Below are positions 27,871-36,898 of a stretch of 64,000 nucleotides of DNA, one piece after another (the stretch's first letter is position 1; each line of letters starts with the position of its first letter). A program made the translations under genes and the position numbers. Origin of the DNA: Vibrio sp. 14G-20 (GTDB lineage: Bacteria > Pseudomonadota > Gammaproteobacteria > Enterobacterales > Vibrionaceae); NCBI RefSeq assembly GCF_026241515.1, contig NZ_JAPHPW010000014.1, positions 1-64,000 of the forward strand, in the 5' to 3' direction. Under the pieces are notes generated by a model. The model was not told the DNA's origin. It did not search any database and was given only the letters and a program-made list of their open reading frames with translations.

Positions 27871-28440
27871 ATGAGAAAATTCATCCTTGCATCACTAGCT
27901 ATCATGTCTACTTCAGCTTTCGCAGCTAACGAAATGTACGTACTTGGGGGCGTTGGCATTAACGAAGACGATACAGGCGCACAATTCACTGTTGGTTCAC
28001 AAATTCTTGATACAAACTTTTATCTAGAATCAACTATGAATTACATCGACTCAGACAGCAGCGATGTTATTTCAGACGTAAACGGCGACCTAACTAAGTA
28101 CAAGGGCGATTACCAACACTTCAAAATGTCTCTAGCGCCAATGTATAAATATAGCTTCGATGACTCTTTTGCTATCTACGGTAAGGTTGGTCTTGCTTAC
28201 TCAAACTTTAATTCTAAATCAACATGGGCTAATGCTGACGAATCAGACACTCACAAGTATTCAGATAGCAAGTGGGGCGCAACTTACGGCATCGGTGCTG
28301 AATTTAAGTCAGCGCAACCAATGTTTGGTAACTCGAAGTTTATGGCACGTGTCGGTTTCGATTGGTACGACTTCAGCTCAGGCAGCATGAACTTAGGCAG
28401 TGATGCCACTCTAGGTCTACAAGCTGGTTTCACTTTCTAA
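27871..28440 (+). CDS. Small outer-membrane beta-barrel protein
   Basis: A 189-residue protein with a signal peptide cut after AFA near residue 19. The remainder alternates hydrophobic and polar residues with many Tyr/Phe/Gly and ends in Phe (LQAGFTF), the pattern of an eight-stranded OmpX/OmpA-type barrel. No enzyme motif is seen. The stop codon is followed after three bases by a 35-codon frame with a pilin-type signal, and then a terminator, so the two form one short unit. Function unknown. Confidence 0.75.
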   Translation: MRKFILASLAIMSTSAFAANEMYVLGGVGINEDDTGAQFTVGSQILDTNFYLESTMNYIDSDSSDVISDVNGDLTKYKGDYQHFKMSLAPMYKYSFDDSFAIYGKVGLAYSNFNSKSTWANADESDTHKYSDSKWGATYGIGAEFKSAQPMFGNSKFMARVGFDWYDFSSGSMNLGSDATLGLQAGFTF

Positions 28441-28443
28441 GAT

Positions 28444-28551
28444 ATGAAGCAGAAAGGTTTTACATTAATTGAGCTAATGAGTTCTAAATCTAGCCATGCA
28501 ATGCCTTTCTTTGCTTTGATTCTTGTAATAATCAGCCTGTACTTCGCATAA
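28444..28551 (+). CDS. 35-residue ORF with a type IV prepilin signal
   Basis: This frame reads MKQKGFTLIELMSSKSSHAM and then a hydrophobic tail ending ISLYFA. KGFTLIEL is the class III prepilin-peptidase motif, with cleavage expected after Gly5. There is no pilin globular domain. It starts 3 bases after the stop of the barrel gene and ends 3 bases before a terminator stem, with only a weak ribosome binding site, so it would rely on coupling. It may be a real microprotein or the stub of a deleted pilin gene. Confidence 0.45.
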   Translation: MKQKGFTLIELMSSKSSHAMPFFALILVIISLYFA

Positions 28552-28554
28552 ATA

Positions 28555-28647
28555 AAAAGGGTTATTCATCATGAGTAACCCTTTTTTAATGTTCGCACAC
28601 AAAGAGAAAAACCAAAGCAACTAGAAAACGTAAGCCACACCGACGTT
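28555..28647. repeat. Direct repeat, copy 2 (ompV 3' end plus terminator)
   Basis: The counterpart of 27370-27460. It includes the terminator 28555-28588 (arms pair with one mismatch) between the convergent barrel/pilin-signal unit and ompV, and the last 27 bases of the intact ompV-type gene. Confidence 0.88.
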
Positions 28648-29376
28648 CGCGGCCATGTTGATGCCACTTTCAAGTATTGGACTATTCTCAATATCGCCTT
28701 CAAGGTTGGTATAACGAACGCCACCAGTTACTCGAACATTTGGCGTAACATGCAAATAGCCTCCTAAACCAATAAAGTACTGACCATTCCAGTCTGCGTC
28801 GAATTCATTTAAGTTAGTTCTTGCCGCTTCAGCTGAACTCACACCATATAAATGATTGTTCAAGCGCTCGCTGTTGTAAGCGTAACCAATAGATGGGGTA
28901 ATCGCCCAGCCATTACGACGTATAGGTAGACGCCACGCCGCTTCCGCATAGATGCCGTTGTGCTTAAAGCCTAAATCCGAACCAGCAGTCGCTTCAAACA
29001 TACCAACCAGAGTGATCACTTGATAGCTGATACCGCCCAATATCGAGGCATCACGTTCATCCAATTTTTGAATATCGACGTTATCGGAATCACCCGGCTT
29101 TAATATTCTTGAATCATAAACCGCTCGAAATACGATGTTTTGTGGTGAGCCTGCTGGTAATAAGCGATAACCAGCGCTAAAACCACGCATAAAGAAGTGC
29201 TCGCCTTCATAACCAACCATAGGGATCACGGCACGGTTTGACGGTGTATCTTTATAAACAGCAGGAGAATAAGAGGCTGCAACACCCAGTGACCACCGCG
29301 AGATTCTTGCATGTGTTGCTGTTGAAGCCAGTAACGCAGCACTGATTGCCACTATTTTAAACCCATTATTCTTCAC
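28621..29376 (-). CDS. MipA/OmpV family outer-membrane protein
   Basis: A 251-residue beta-barrel protein with a signal peptide ending near THA-RIS. It has the family features: N-terminal SLGVAASYSPAVYKD, aromatic-rich strands, and a terminal AYVF. OmpV is a Vibrio outer-membrane antigen; MipA in E. coli binds MltA and MrcB. Which role applies here is not visible. Single gene on the minus strand; its 3' end and terminator are duplicated 1.2 kb downstream. Confidence 0.82.
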   Translation of the reverse strand: MKNNGFKIVAISAALLASTATHARISRWSLGVAASYSPAVYKDTPSNRAVIPMVGYEGEHFFMRGFSAGYRLLPAGSPQNIVFRAVYDSRILKPGDSDNVDIQKLDERDASILGGISYQVITLVGMFEATAGSDLGFKHNGIYAEAAWRLPIRRNGWAITPSIGYAYNSERLNNHLYGVSSAEAARTNLNEFDADWNGQYFIGLGGYLHVTPNVRVTGGVRYTNLEGDIENSPILESGINMAANVGVAYVF

Positions 29377-29730
29377 TACATCTACCTATTTATTGAGCAA
29401 ATTTTGATAACGTCGCGTATTATATGGTACTTCATTCCAAATAATCAATAGAGCCCAGTTATACATCTAATACACATAAATCCATTGTGAGTATTGTTAA
29501 GCGACCTAAAATCTCAAAACAAACGGCCAGATCCCCTCGAATGTAAAATAATTTGATTCTAAGCGCCTCAAGTTGCGTATTGTGCTCGCCACGTTTTTCA
29601 CACGCAAAATTGTAAATAAATACATAATTGTTAAGCAAAATTGTGGAAGCGGGTCTAACCTTAAAATGTAGGGAGAGCCTATTTTTCAATCGCTCGTCAG
29701 TTTTGACTGGTTAACAAGGGGAATGTGACT
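29377..29730. other. Divergent promoter region, ompV / yeaG
   Basis: A 354-base AT-rich gap between divergent genes. AAGGGGA (29716-29722) is the yeaG ribosome binding site. No repeat, convincing sigma-54 site or small gene was seen; the frames present lack ribosome binding sites and have unusual composition. Confidence 0.5.
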
Positions 29731-31665
29731 ATGAGTATTTTTGACCACTATCAATCACGTTATGAAGCAGCCAAGGAAGAAGAGCTGACATTGCAAGAGT
29801 TCTTAGGGCTGTGTAAAGACGATAAAAGTGCTTACGCTAATGCTGCCGAGCGCTTATTACTAGCCATTGGCGAACCGGAGGTCATTGACACAGCTCAAGA
29901 CCCTCAACTGAGTCGTATTTTCTCGAACCGTGTCATCTCACGATACAGCGAATTTAAAGATTTCTACGGCATGGAAGATGCGATTGAACAGATTGTTTCT
30001 TACTTAAAACACGCTGCGCAAGGTTTAGAAGAACGTAAACAAATCCTTTACCTACTTGGCCCTGTGGGCGGTGGTAAATCTTCTCTCGCAGAAAAACTTA
30101 AAGCCTTGATGCAGAAACTACCAATCTATGTATTGTCTGCTGACGGTGAACGAAGCCCAGTAAACGATCACCCATTCTGTCTATTCGATGTTAACGAAGA
30201 CGGCGACTTATTAAAGAACGAATACGGCATTGAGAAACGCTACCTTCGCTCGATTATGTCTCCGTGGGCAGCGAAACGTCTGCACGATTTTGGCGGTGAT
30301 ATTTCCAAATTCAAAGTCATCAAACTGCGCCCTTCTATTCTCGATCAAGTTGCGATCGCGAAAACAGAGCCTGGTGATGAAAACAACCAAGATATTTCGT
30401 CTCTGGTTGGTAAAGTCGATATTCGTAAACTTGAACACTTCTCTCAAGATGATCCTGATGCCTACAGCTACTCTGGTGCGCTATGTAAAGCCAACCAAGG
30501 TGTGATGGAATTCGTGGAGATGTTCAAGGCACCAATCAAGGTATTGCACCCTCTACTAACGGCAACACAAGAAGGTAACTTCAACGGTACCGAAGGGCTT
30601 TCTGCGCTGCCATTTGACGGTATGATTCTGGCTCACTCGAACGAATCCGAGTGGCAGACCTTCCGTAACAACAAAAACAACGAAGCCTTCCTCGACCGTG
30701 TGTACATTGTAAAAGTCCCTTACTGTCTGCGCGTCTCTGAAGAAGTTAAGATCTACCAGAAACTACTTGAACACAGTGAGCTCTCCAAAGCCCCTTGTTC
30801 GCCGAGCACACTCGATCTGCTATCGCAATTCAGCATCCTATCGAGACTGAAAGAACCTGAAAACTCTTCTCTGTTCTCAAAAATGCGTGTTTACGATGGT
30901 GAGACTCTAAAAGACACCGATCCAAAAGCGAAGAGCTACCAAGAGTACCGAGATTATGCCGGCGTTGACGAAGGCATGTCTGGGCTATCAACGCGTTTCG
31001 CCTTTAAGATCCTGTCTCGTGTATTTAACTTCGACCAAGCCGAAGTGGCGGCAAACCCAGTTCACTTGTTCTACGTTATTGAACAACAAATCGAACGTGA
31101 ACAGTTCCCTCAAGAGACCGCTGAGAAATACCTAGAATTCTTGAAAGGATACCTAGTACCGCGTTACGTAGAGTTCATTGGTAAAGAAATTCAGACCGCT
31201 TACCTAGAGTCTTACTCTGAGTACGGACAGAATATCTTCGACCGCTACGTCACCTATGCTGACTTCTGGATTCAAGACCAAGAGTACCGCGATCCAGAAA
31301 CAGGCCAGCTATTTGACCGTGCTTCTCTGAATGGTGAACTAGAGAAAATCGAGAAAACCGCTGGTATCAGTAACCCTAAAGACTTCCGAAATGAGATTGT
31401 GAACTTTGTGCTTCGTGCCAAAGCCAACAATAACGGTCAAAACCCAGTTTGGACGAGCTACGAGAAACTGCGCACTGTGATTGAAAAGAAAATGTTCTCC
31501 AACACAGAAGAGCTACTTCCTGTTATTTCGTTCAATGCTAAGACCTCAACGGATGATCAGAAAAAACACGACGACTTCGTTGCTCGTATGATGGAAAAAG
31601 GCTACACCGAGAAACAAGTTAGACTGCTATCCGAGTGGTACCTAAGAGTTCGTAAATCCTCATAA
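29731..31665 (+). CDS. yeaG: PrkA-family serine protein kinase YeaG
   Basis: A 644-residue cytoplasmic kinase, the same length as E. coli YeaG, to which it is near-identical in pattern. An AAA+-like N-terminal part holds the P-loop GPVGGGKSS; the C-terminal PrkA kinase region follows. In E. coli YeaG acts with YeaH in nitrogen starvation and stationary-phase stress. ATG 29731 (MSIFDHYQ) is preferred over the GTG at 29725, because AAGGGGA is correctly spaced to it and the E. coli protein starts likewise. First gene of yeaG-yeaH-ycgB. Confidence 0.95.
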   Translation: MSIFDHYQSRYEAAKEEELTLQEFLGLCKDDKSAYANAAERLLLAIGEPEVIDTAQDPQLSRIFSNRVISRYSEFKDFYGMEDAIEQIVSYLKHAAQGLEERKQILYLLGPVGGGKSSLAEKLKALMQKLPIYVLSADGERSPVNDHPFCLFDVNEDGDLLKNEYGIEKRYLRSIMSPWAAKRLHDFGGDISKFKVIKLRPSILDQVAIAKTEPGDENNQDISSLVGKVDIRKLEHFSQDDPDAYSYSGALCKANQGVMEFVEMFKAPIKVLHPLLTATQEGNFNGTEGLSALPFDGMILAHSNESEWQTFRNNKNNEAFLDRVYIVKVPYCLRVSEEVKIYQKLLEHSELSKAPCSPSTLDLLSQFSILSRLKEPENSSLFSKMRVYDGETLKDTDPKAKSYQEYRDYAGVDEGMSGLSTRFAFKILSRVFNFDQAEVAANPVHLFYVIEQQIEREQFPQETAEKYLEFLKGYLVPRYVEFIGKEIQTAYLESYSEYGQNIFDRYVTYADFWIQDQEYRDPETGQLFDRASLNGELEKIEKTAGISNPKDFRNEIVNFVLRAKANNNGQNPVWTSYEKLRTVIEKKMFSNTEELLPVISFNAKTSTDDQKKHDDFVARMMEKGYTEKQVRLLSEWYLRVRKSS

Positions 31666-31747
31666 CCAAACTGTACTGAGCTGTTCAAGTGAGCAGCTCG
31701 TACATAATAAAAAGTAGGATCGTGACATCAGCTGAGAGGGAGTTCTT

Positions 31748-33019
31748 ATGGCACAATTTATCGATCGGAGGCTCAATGGCAAAAATAAGAGTGCTGTTAA
31801 CAGACAGCGATTCTTACGACGCCATAAAGAGCAAATCAAAGAATCTGTGGCCGATGCAGTTAACCGTCGCTCAATCACCAATACTGAAACGGGTGAAGAC
31901 GTCACTATTCCCCATAAAGACATCAAAGAGCCGAACTTTCACCAAGGTCAAGGTGGCATTAGAGAACGAGTTCACCCAGGTAATGACCAGTTCATCACGG
32001 GCGATAAAATTGAACGTCCTAAAGGTGGCGGTCAAGGTGGTGGCTCAGGCCAGGGTGACGCAAGCCCTGATGGCGAAGGCCAAGATGAATTTACCTTCCA
32101 AATTTCAAAAGATGAGTATCTTGATATTCTCTTTGAAGATTTAGCTCTACCTAATCTAGAGAAGAATCAGGTAAACAAAATCACCGAATGGAAAACTCAC
32201 CGCTCTGGTTACCAAAGTGCGGGGATTCCGTCCAACATCGCTATCGTTCGTTCACTGCAGCAATCTCTGGCTCGTAGAACTGCGATGACAGCAGGTAAAA
32301 AGCGCGAGCTTAACCTACTGATGGAGCAGCTTGACCAAGTTAAAATGACAGAGCCGGCACAACCTTTTGAAGAAGGTCGCCTCAAAGAAGAGATTGCCGA
32401 GTTACGTAAAAAAATTGAAAGTGTGCCGTTCATTGACACCTTCGACTTACGTTTTAAAAACTACGAGAAGCGCCCTATTCCATCTAGCCAAGCGGTCATG
32501 TTCTGTCTAATGGATGTGTCTGGCTCAATGGATCAGGCCACAAAAGATATTGCGAAGCGCTTTTATGTCCTTCTGTATCTATTCCTAAACCGCACCTACG
32601 AAAACGTCGATGTTGTGTTTATTCGCCACCATACTCAGGCTAAAGAAGTCGACGAACATGAGTTTTTCTACTCACAAGAAACGGGTGGCACCATTGTTTC
32701 GAGTGCATTGAAACTGATGAAGGAAATTGTCGCAGACCGCTACCCTGCTAATGAGTGGAACATCTATGCTGCACAAGCCTCTGATGGCGATAACTGGGCT
32801 GATGACTCTCCTCGTTGTAAAGAGCTATTGGTCAATACGCTTCTGCCAACTTGCCAATATTACTCTTACATCGAAATAACACGCCGCTCTCATCAAACGC
32901 TTTGGCACGAATACGAAAAACTCGAGAGTAGCTTTGACAACTTCGCCATGAAAAACATTAAAACGGTGGATGATATTTTTCCTGTGTTTAGAGAACTGTT
33001 CCAGAAAGAGACAGCGTAA
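31748..33019 (+). CDS. yeaH: YeaH/YhbH family protein (DUF444)
   Basis: A 423-residue protein of the YeaH/YhbH family, the conserved partner of the PrkA kinase. A low-complexity glycine-rich segment ([12 protein letters not shown]) near residues 95-110 links the basic N-terminus to a von Willebrand A-like domain with a MIDAS motif DVSGSMDQ. The start has a GGGAG ribosome binding site. It lies 82 bases after yeaG and 11 bases before ycgB, consistent with one operon. Confidence 0.93.
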   Translation: MAQFIDRRLNGKNKSAVNRQRFLRRHKEQIKESVADAVNRRSITNTETGEDVTIPHKDIKEPNFHQGQGGIRERVHPGNDQFITGDKIERPKGGGQGGGSGQGDASPDGEGQDEFTFQISKDEYLDILFEDLALPNLEKNQVNKITEWKTHRSGYQSAGIPSNIAIVRSLQQSLARRTAMTAGKKRELNLLMEQLDQVKMTEPAQPFEEGRLKEEIAELRKKIESVPFIDTFDLRFKNYEKRPIPSSQAVMFCLMDVSGSMDQATKDIAKRFYVLLYLFLNRTYENVDVVFIRHHTQAKEVDEHEFFYSQETGGTIVSSALKLMKEIVADRYPANEWNIYAAQASDGDNWADDSPRCKELLVNTLLPTCQYYSYIEITRRSHQTLWHEYEKLESSFDNFAMKNIKTVDDIFPVFRELFQKETA

Positions 33020-33030
33020 GGGAGTTTGCC

Positions 33031-34593
33031 ATGACAGCGAAATCAAACGTTGCAGAGAAAGATAAAGCTGCACAGAAAAAAAACGACAAGATGCTGCCTG
33101 ACGGTCCAGATTGGACGTTCAACCTCTTGGAGAAATACCACGTAGAAATTAAGCGCGTGGCGCAGCATTACCGTTTAGATACTTACCCAAACCAAATCGA
33201 AGTAATTACTTCAGAGCAGATGATGGATGCATACTCAAGCATTGGTATGCCAATCAATTACAACCACTGGTCATTTGGTAAAAAATTCATTCAAACTGAA
33301 CAAAACTACAAGCATGGCCAAATGGGATTGGCGTACGAAATCGTAATCAACTCCGATCCTTGTATCGCTTATCTGATGGAAGAGAACACGGTCACGATGC
33401 AGGCGTTGGTAATGGCTCACGCTTGCTATGGTCACAACTCTTTCTTTAAAGGTAACTACCTGTTCCAAACATGGACCGATGCCAGTTCTATCATCGATTA
33501 CTTGTTGTTCGCTAAGAAATACATTAGTGGCTGTGAAGAGAAATATGGTGTCGCTGAGGTCGAGCAGCTCCTTGATTCTTGCCATGCATTGATGAATTAC
33601 GGCGTAGACCGATACAAACGCCCTGAGAAGATTTCCATTGCAGAAGAGACAGCAAGACAAGAAGAACGCGAAGCTTATCTGCAATCTCAAGTGAATGAGC
33701 TTTGGCGAACCGTTCCTCAGAATAAAAGTAAGGAAGAAGAGACCAAGATCCGTTTCCCTAGCGAGCCTCAAGAAAATATTCTCTACTTTATCGAGAAGAA
33801 CGCACCACTGCTTGAACCTTGGCAGCGCGAGTGTGTTCGTATTGTTCGCAAGGTAAGCCAATACTTCTACCCTCAGAAACAAACTCAAGTGATGAACGAA
33901 GGCTGGGCAACCTTCTGGCATTACACCATTCTTAACCATCTTTATGACGAAGGCTTGGTGAGTGATAAGTTCATCTTAGAGTTCCTACACAGTCACACCA
34001 GTGTGGTTGCTCAACCCGCCTACAACAGCCCTTATTTCAGTGGGATAAACCCTTATGCACTTGGCTTTGCCATGTTTAGAGACATCCGACGCATCTGTGA
34101 AGAGCCAACTGATGAAGACAGAGAGTGGTTCCCTGAATTAGCAGGAAGTGATTGGTTAGAAGCGGTGCATTTTGCTATGCACAACTTCAAAGATGAAAGC
34201 TTCATCAGCCAATACCTTTCTCCAAAAATCATTCGAGACTTTAAGCTATTCTCTGTACTTGATGATGACCGTAAAAACACCATTGAGATAAGTGCTATTC
34301 ACGATGACCCGGGCTACCGCCTAATTCGTGAGAAGCTTGCGGCGCAATACAACCTAAGTAACCTTGAACCGAATATTCAGGTGTTTAACGTCGATGTTCG
34401 TGGTGATCGCTCAATGACGCTGCAGTATGTACCTCATGATCGCATCCCACTTGATAAAGGCTACGATGAAGTAATGAAGCACCTCTACCGTTTATGGGGC
34501 TTCGATGTAATTTTGGAAGAGGTCAAAGACACGGGTCATAGAGAAATTCTAACCACTTGTCCAAAACGTAATGATTACGGAGCCAAGATTTAA
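33031..34593 (+). CDS. ycgB: SpoVR family protein YcgB
   Basis: A 520-residue cytoplasmic protein of the SpoVR family, named after the B. subtilis spore-cortex protein. In non-sporulating bacteria it accompanies YeaG and YeaH as a stress-response unit. Characteristic segments are GPDWTFNLLEKYH, MAHACYGHNSFFKGNYLF, and HxxWATFWHYTILN-like NEGWATFWHYTI. GGGAG lies upstream of the ATG. It is the last gene of the operon. Its biochemical activity is unknown. Confidence 0.93.
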   Translation: MTAKSNVAEKDKAAQKKNDKMLPDGPDWTFNLLEKYHVEIKRVAQHYRLDTYPNQIEVITSEQMMDAYSSIGMPINYNHWSFGKKFIQTEQNYKHGQMGLAYEIVINSDPCIAYLMEENTVTMQALVMAHACYGHNSFFKGNYLFQTWTDASSIIDYLLFAKKYISGCEEKYGVAEVEQLLDSCHALMNYGVDRYKRPEKISIAEETARQEEREAYLQSQVNELWRTVPQNKSKEEETKIRFPSEPQENILYFIEKNAPLLEPWQRECVRIVRKVSQYFYPQKQTQVMNEGWATFWHYTILNHLYDEGLVSDKFILEFLHSHTSVVAQPAYNSPYFSGINPYALGFAMFRDIRRICEEPTDEDREWFPELAGSDWLEAVHFAMHNFKDESFISQYLSPKIIRDFKLFSVLDDDRKNTIEISAIHDDPGYRLIREKLAAQYNLSNLEPNIQVFNVDVRGDRSMTLQYVPHDRIPLDKGYDEVMKHLYRLWGFDVILEEVKDTGHREILTTCPKRNDYGAKI

Positions 34594-34594
34594 G

Positions 34595-34621
34595 ACCCAT
34601 CACAGTGAGTAGATGATGGGT
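34595..34621 (+). other. 3' hairpin after ycgB
   Basis: ACCCATCA and TGATGGGT form an 8-bp stem immediately after the ycgB stop. There is no T-run; possibly an mRNA-stabilising structure upstream of the terminator at 34681. Confidence 0.4.
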
Positions 34622-34680
34622 ATAAAACTCCGCTCCCCCTACAACATAGTGGTCAACCCGCTCGGAAGTGGAGCAATAAA

Positions 34681-34718
34681 AAAGCGCATAAGTCTGATGA
34701 CTTATGCGCTTTCTTTTT
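34681..34718. terminator. Bidirectional terminator, ycgB / sohB
   Basis: AAAGCGCATAAGTC and its complement form a perfect 14-bp stem with TGAT loop; CTTTTT follows on plus and a T-run follows on minus. It separates convergent operons. Confidence 0.88.
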
Positions 34719-34757
34719 AAAGCTCAAACGTCTGTAAATGAACGTAAGGCACTAAAC

Positions 34758-34780
34758 CTAGAACTAGAACTAGATACTAG
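34758..34780. repeat. Short CTAGAA repeat beside sohB
   Basis: CTAGAA-CTAGAA-CTAGAT-A-CTAG lies 18 bases beyond the sohB stop codon. It is short and imperfect, but like the two heptamer arrays it borders a gene and is CTAG-rich. Confidence 0.5.
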
Positions 34781-34798
34781 TGCTAAAACGGAACAAGC

Positions 34799-35866
34799 TT
34801 AAACAATCGGCTTTTGACCGCGTTCAATCAGTTTCATCAGCACACTGTCTGCAGATTTACCTGCTACGCCCGCTAGTTTGTCTGACAGCTTTTTCTTCTG
34901 AACGTAGTGAATCGCTAGAACCGTCTTGTCTTTACATGCCGCTACGACCAAATCATCAGAAGTGCTGATCTCATCCACAAGCCCAAGTTCATGTGCTTGT
35001 GTACCAAACCAGTGCTCACCGGTTGCTACTTTTTCAAGATCTAACGCAGGACGATGGTCACGTATGAAGTCTTTAAACAAACCATGAGTTTCCTCTAGCT
35101 CTTCTTTAAACTTCTCGCGTGCTTTATCACTGTTCTCACCAAACATAGTAAGCGTGCGTTTATACTCACCTGCCGTTAGCTGTTCAAACTCAATGTCATG
35201 CTTTTTAAGCAGCTTGTTGAAGTTTGGCAGTTGAGCGATAACACCAATAGAACCAACAATAGCAAACGGTGCAGATACGATTTTGTCTGCGATACATGCC
35301 ATCATATATCCGCCACTTGCTGCAACTTTGTCTACTGAGATAGTCAGAGGCAGACCTGCCGCTTTGATACGATCAAGTTGAGAAGACGCCAAACCATAGC
35401 CGTGAACCATGCCACCGCCAGATTCCAGCTTAAGCAAAACTTCATCACCTTCACGAGCAACAGCCAATACCGCCGTTACCTCTTCACGTAGCGAAGCTAC
35501 TTCTTTAGCATCAATGCTGCCATTAAAGTCTAGAACGAATAGGTGTGGTTCACGCTTACTATCAAGCTCACCCTCTTTCGCTGCTTTCTTCACTTCTTTA
35601 CCACGTGATTTTACTTTTTCTTTTTCCGCTTTCTTTTCTGCTTTATCACGTGCTTTGATGAAAGCATCATCATGCAAATGGTGCTCTAGTTGTTCAATCG
35701 TCTGTTTGTGATGCTCAGATAGGTTCGTGATTTCCAGCTCACCTTTAATTGCGCTTGATTTTCCACCCACAGATTTAGCTATCACTAAAATTGCAATGAT
35801 GGCGATTACAACGGTCGCAATCTTGGCTAAAAACAAGCCGTAGTCCAACAAAAATTCCAATGTCAT
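34799..35866 (-). CDS. sohB: Inner-membrane peptidase SohB (S49 family)
   Basis: A 355-residue membrane-anchored serine peptidase of the SppA/S49 family. An N-terminal helix (residues about 8-28) anchors it, and a highly charged lysine-rich stretch (about 75-105) precedes the peptidase domain. The catalytic dyad is Ser184 (VAASGGYMM) and Lys236 (GEYKRTL). Length agrees with E. coli SohB (349). Its physiological role is poorly known; it suppresses htrA defects in E. coli when overproduced. Divergent from yciK. Confidence 0.93.
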   Translation of the reverse strand: MTLEFLLDYGLFLAKIATVVIAIIAILVIAKSVGGKSSAIKGELEITNLSEHHKQTIEQLEHHLHDDAFIKARDKAEKKAEKEKVKSRGKEVKKAAKEGELDSKREPHLFVLDFNGSIDAKEVASLREEVTAVLAVAREGDEVLLKLESGGGMVHGYGLASSQLDRIKAAGLPLTISVDKVAASGGYMMACIADKIVSAPFAIVGSIGVIAQLPNFNKLLKKHDIEFEQLTAGEYKRTLTMFGENSDKAREKFKEELEETHGLFKDFIRDHRPALDLEKVATGEHWFGTQAHELGLVDEISTSDDLVVAACKDKTVLAIHYVQKKKLSDKLAGVAGKSADSVLMKLIERGQKPIV

Positions 35867-36003
35867 ATCCCCTATTGTATGAATTAGTGTATTGTAACCA
35901 TCTTGTCACGATTACCAAGAATTTCTCATCATTCCTGCGGTTATCTGTGTGATTAAACATCAATGGAATGACGAACATAATAAAAGAAAGAAGGATAAGC
36001 ACA

Positions 36004-36744
36004 GTGGATTACCCAATCTCTACAGATGCCCTCAAAGATAAAGTAATTTTGGTTACAGGTGCCGGTGCTGGCATTGGTCGCCAAGCCGCACTAAGCTTCG
36101 CTCAACATGGTGCAACTGTCATTCTGTTAGGCCGCAATGTCAAAAACCTTGAATTGATTTACGATGAAATCGAAAGCGCTGGTTACCCACAGCCTGCGAT
36201 TATCCCATTGGATTTGAAAGGTGCGACAAAGCAGAACTACATCGACATGGCTGAAACCATCGAATCACAGTTCGGTCGTTTAGATGGTCTACTGCATAAC
36301 GCAGGTGTGCTTGGCACGTTAAGTCCATTCGATCAAATCGATGAAGAAACGTTTGATGGCGTCATGCAAATCAATGTTAAAGCTGAATTTCTAATGACTC
36401 AAGCGTTACTGCCTGTCATTAAGAAAGCAGAAGCGGGTCGTATTGTCTTTACCTCTTCAACGGTTGGTCATTCTGGCCGAGCGTTCTGGGGCACTTACGC
36501 GATTTCAAAGTTTGCAACAGAAGGCATGATGCAGATCTTAGCCGATGAGCTTGAAGGTACCGATATCCGTGTTAATGCGATTAACCCAGGCGGTACTCAA
36601 ACACGCATGCGTGCAAAAGCGTACCCAGGTGAAGATGCAAACAAGCTAAAAACGCCACTCGACATCATTCCGCTGTATCTACACTTAATGAACCCAAGTG
36701 TGACAGACATTAATGGCCAATGTATCGACGCCCAACCTAAGTAG
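36004..36744 (+). CDS. yciK: YciK family SDR oxidoreductase
   Basis: A 246-residue NAD(P)-dependent short-chain dehydrogenase. The Rossmann motif TGAGAGIGR, the NAG motif LHNAGVLG, the catalytic Ser in TSSTVGHSG and the YAISKFA (Tyr-x-x-x-Lys) site are all present. The sequence pattern follows E. coli YciK. The frame is open to 35968, but the GTG at 36004 has AGGA about eight bases upstream and gives MDYPISTDALKDKV, which lines up with the E. coli start. The substrate is unknown. Closed by its own terminator. Confidence 0.88.
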   Translation: MDYPISTDALKDKVILVTGAGAGIGRQAALSFAQHGATVILLGRNVKNLELIYDEIESAGYPQPAIIPLDLKGATKQNYIDMAETIESQFGRLDGLLHNAGVLGTLSPFDQIDEETFDGVMQINVKAEFLMTQALLPVIKKAEAGRIVFTSSTVGHSGRAFWGTYAISKFATEGMMQILADELEGTDIRVNAINPGGTQTRMRAKAYPGEDANKLKTPLDIIPLYLHLMNPSVTDINGQCIDAQPK

Positions 36745-36768
36745 TTGATATTATAACCAATAACAAGA

Positions 36769-36793
36769 AGTCGCTTTAATAGCGGCTTTTTTT
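36769..36793 (+). terminator. Rho-independent terminator after yciK
   Basis: AGTCGCT-TTAAT-AGCGGCT (one G-T pair) followed by six T. Confidence 0.82.
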
Positions 36794-36872
36794 GCATCTA
36801 AATCAACCATCTAATACTTACTTCCGCCAATTTTCATCATTTTACTTTGCATCTTTTTCATTGTTAAATATA

Positions 36873-36888
36873 CTGTATAAATATACAG
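36873..36888 (+). promoter_or_regulatory. LexA (SOS) box upstream of imuA
   Basis: CTGTATAAATATACAG is a perfect CTGT-N8-ACAG palindrome with an AT-only spacer, matching the gamma-proteobacterial LexA operator. It ends 10 bases before the imuA ATG, so it would block the promoter of the whole cassette. Confidence 0.92.
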
Positions 36889-36898
36889 GTATTTAATT

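Noticed and set aside
29459..29689. A 76-residue frame between ompV and yeaG
   Set aside because: No ribosome binding site, no recognisable features, and it fills the divergent promoter region.
31689..32144. A 151-residue frame overlapping yeaH
   Set aside because: It is in another frame of the well-recognised yeaH gene and is a shadow.
33271..33939. A 222-residue antisense frame in ycgB
   Set aside because: The plus strand is a full-length conserved gene; the antisense product resembles nothing known and has no ribosome binding site.
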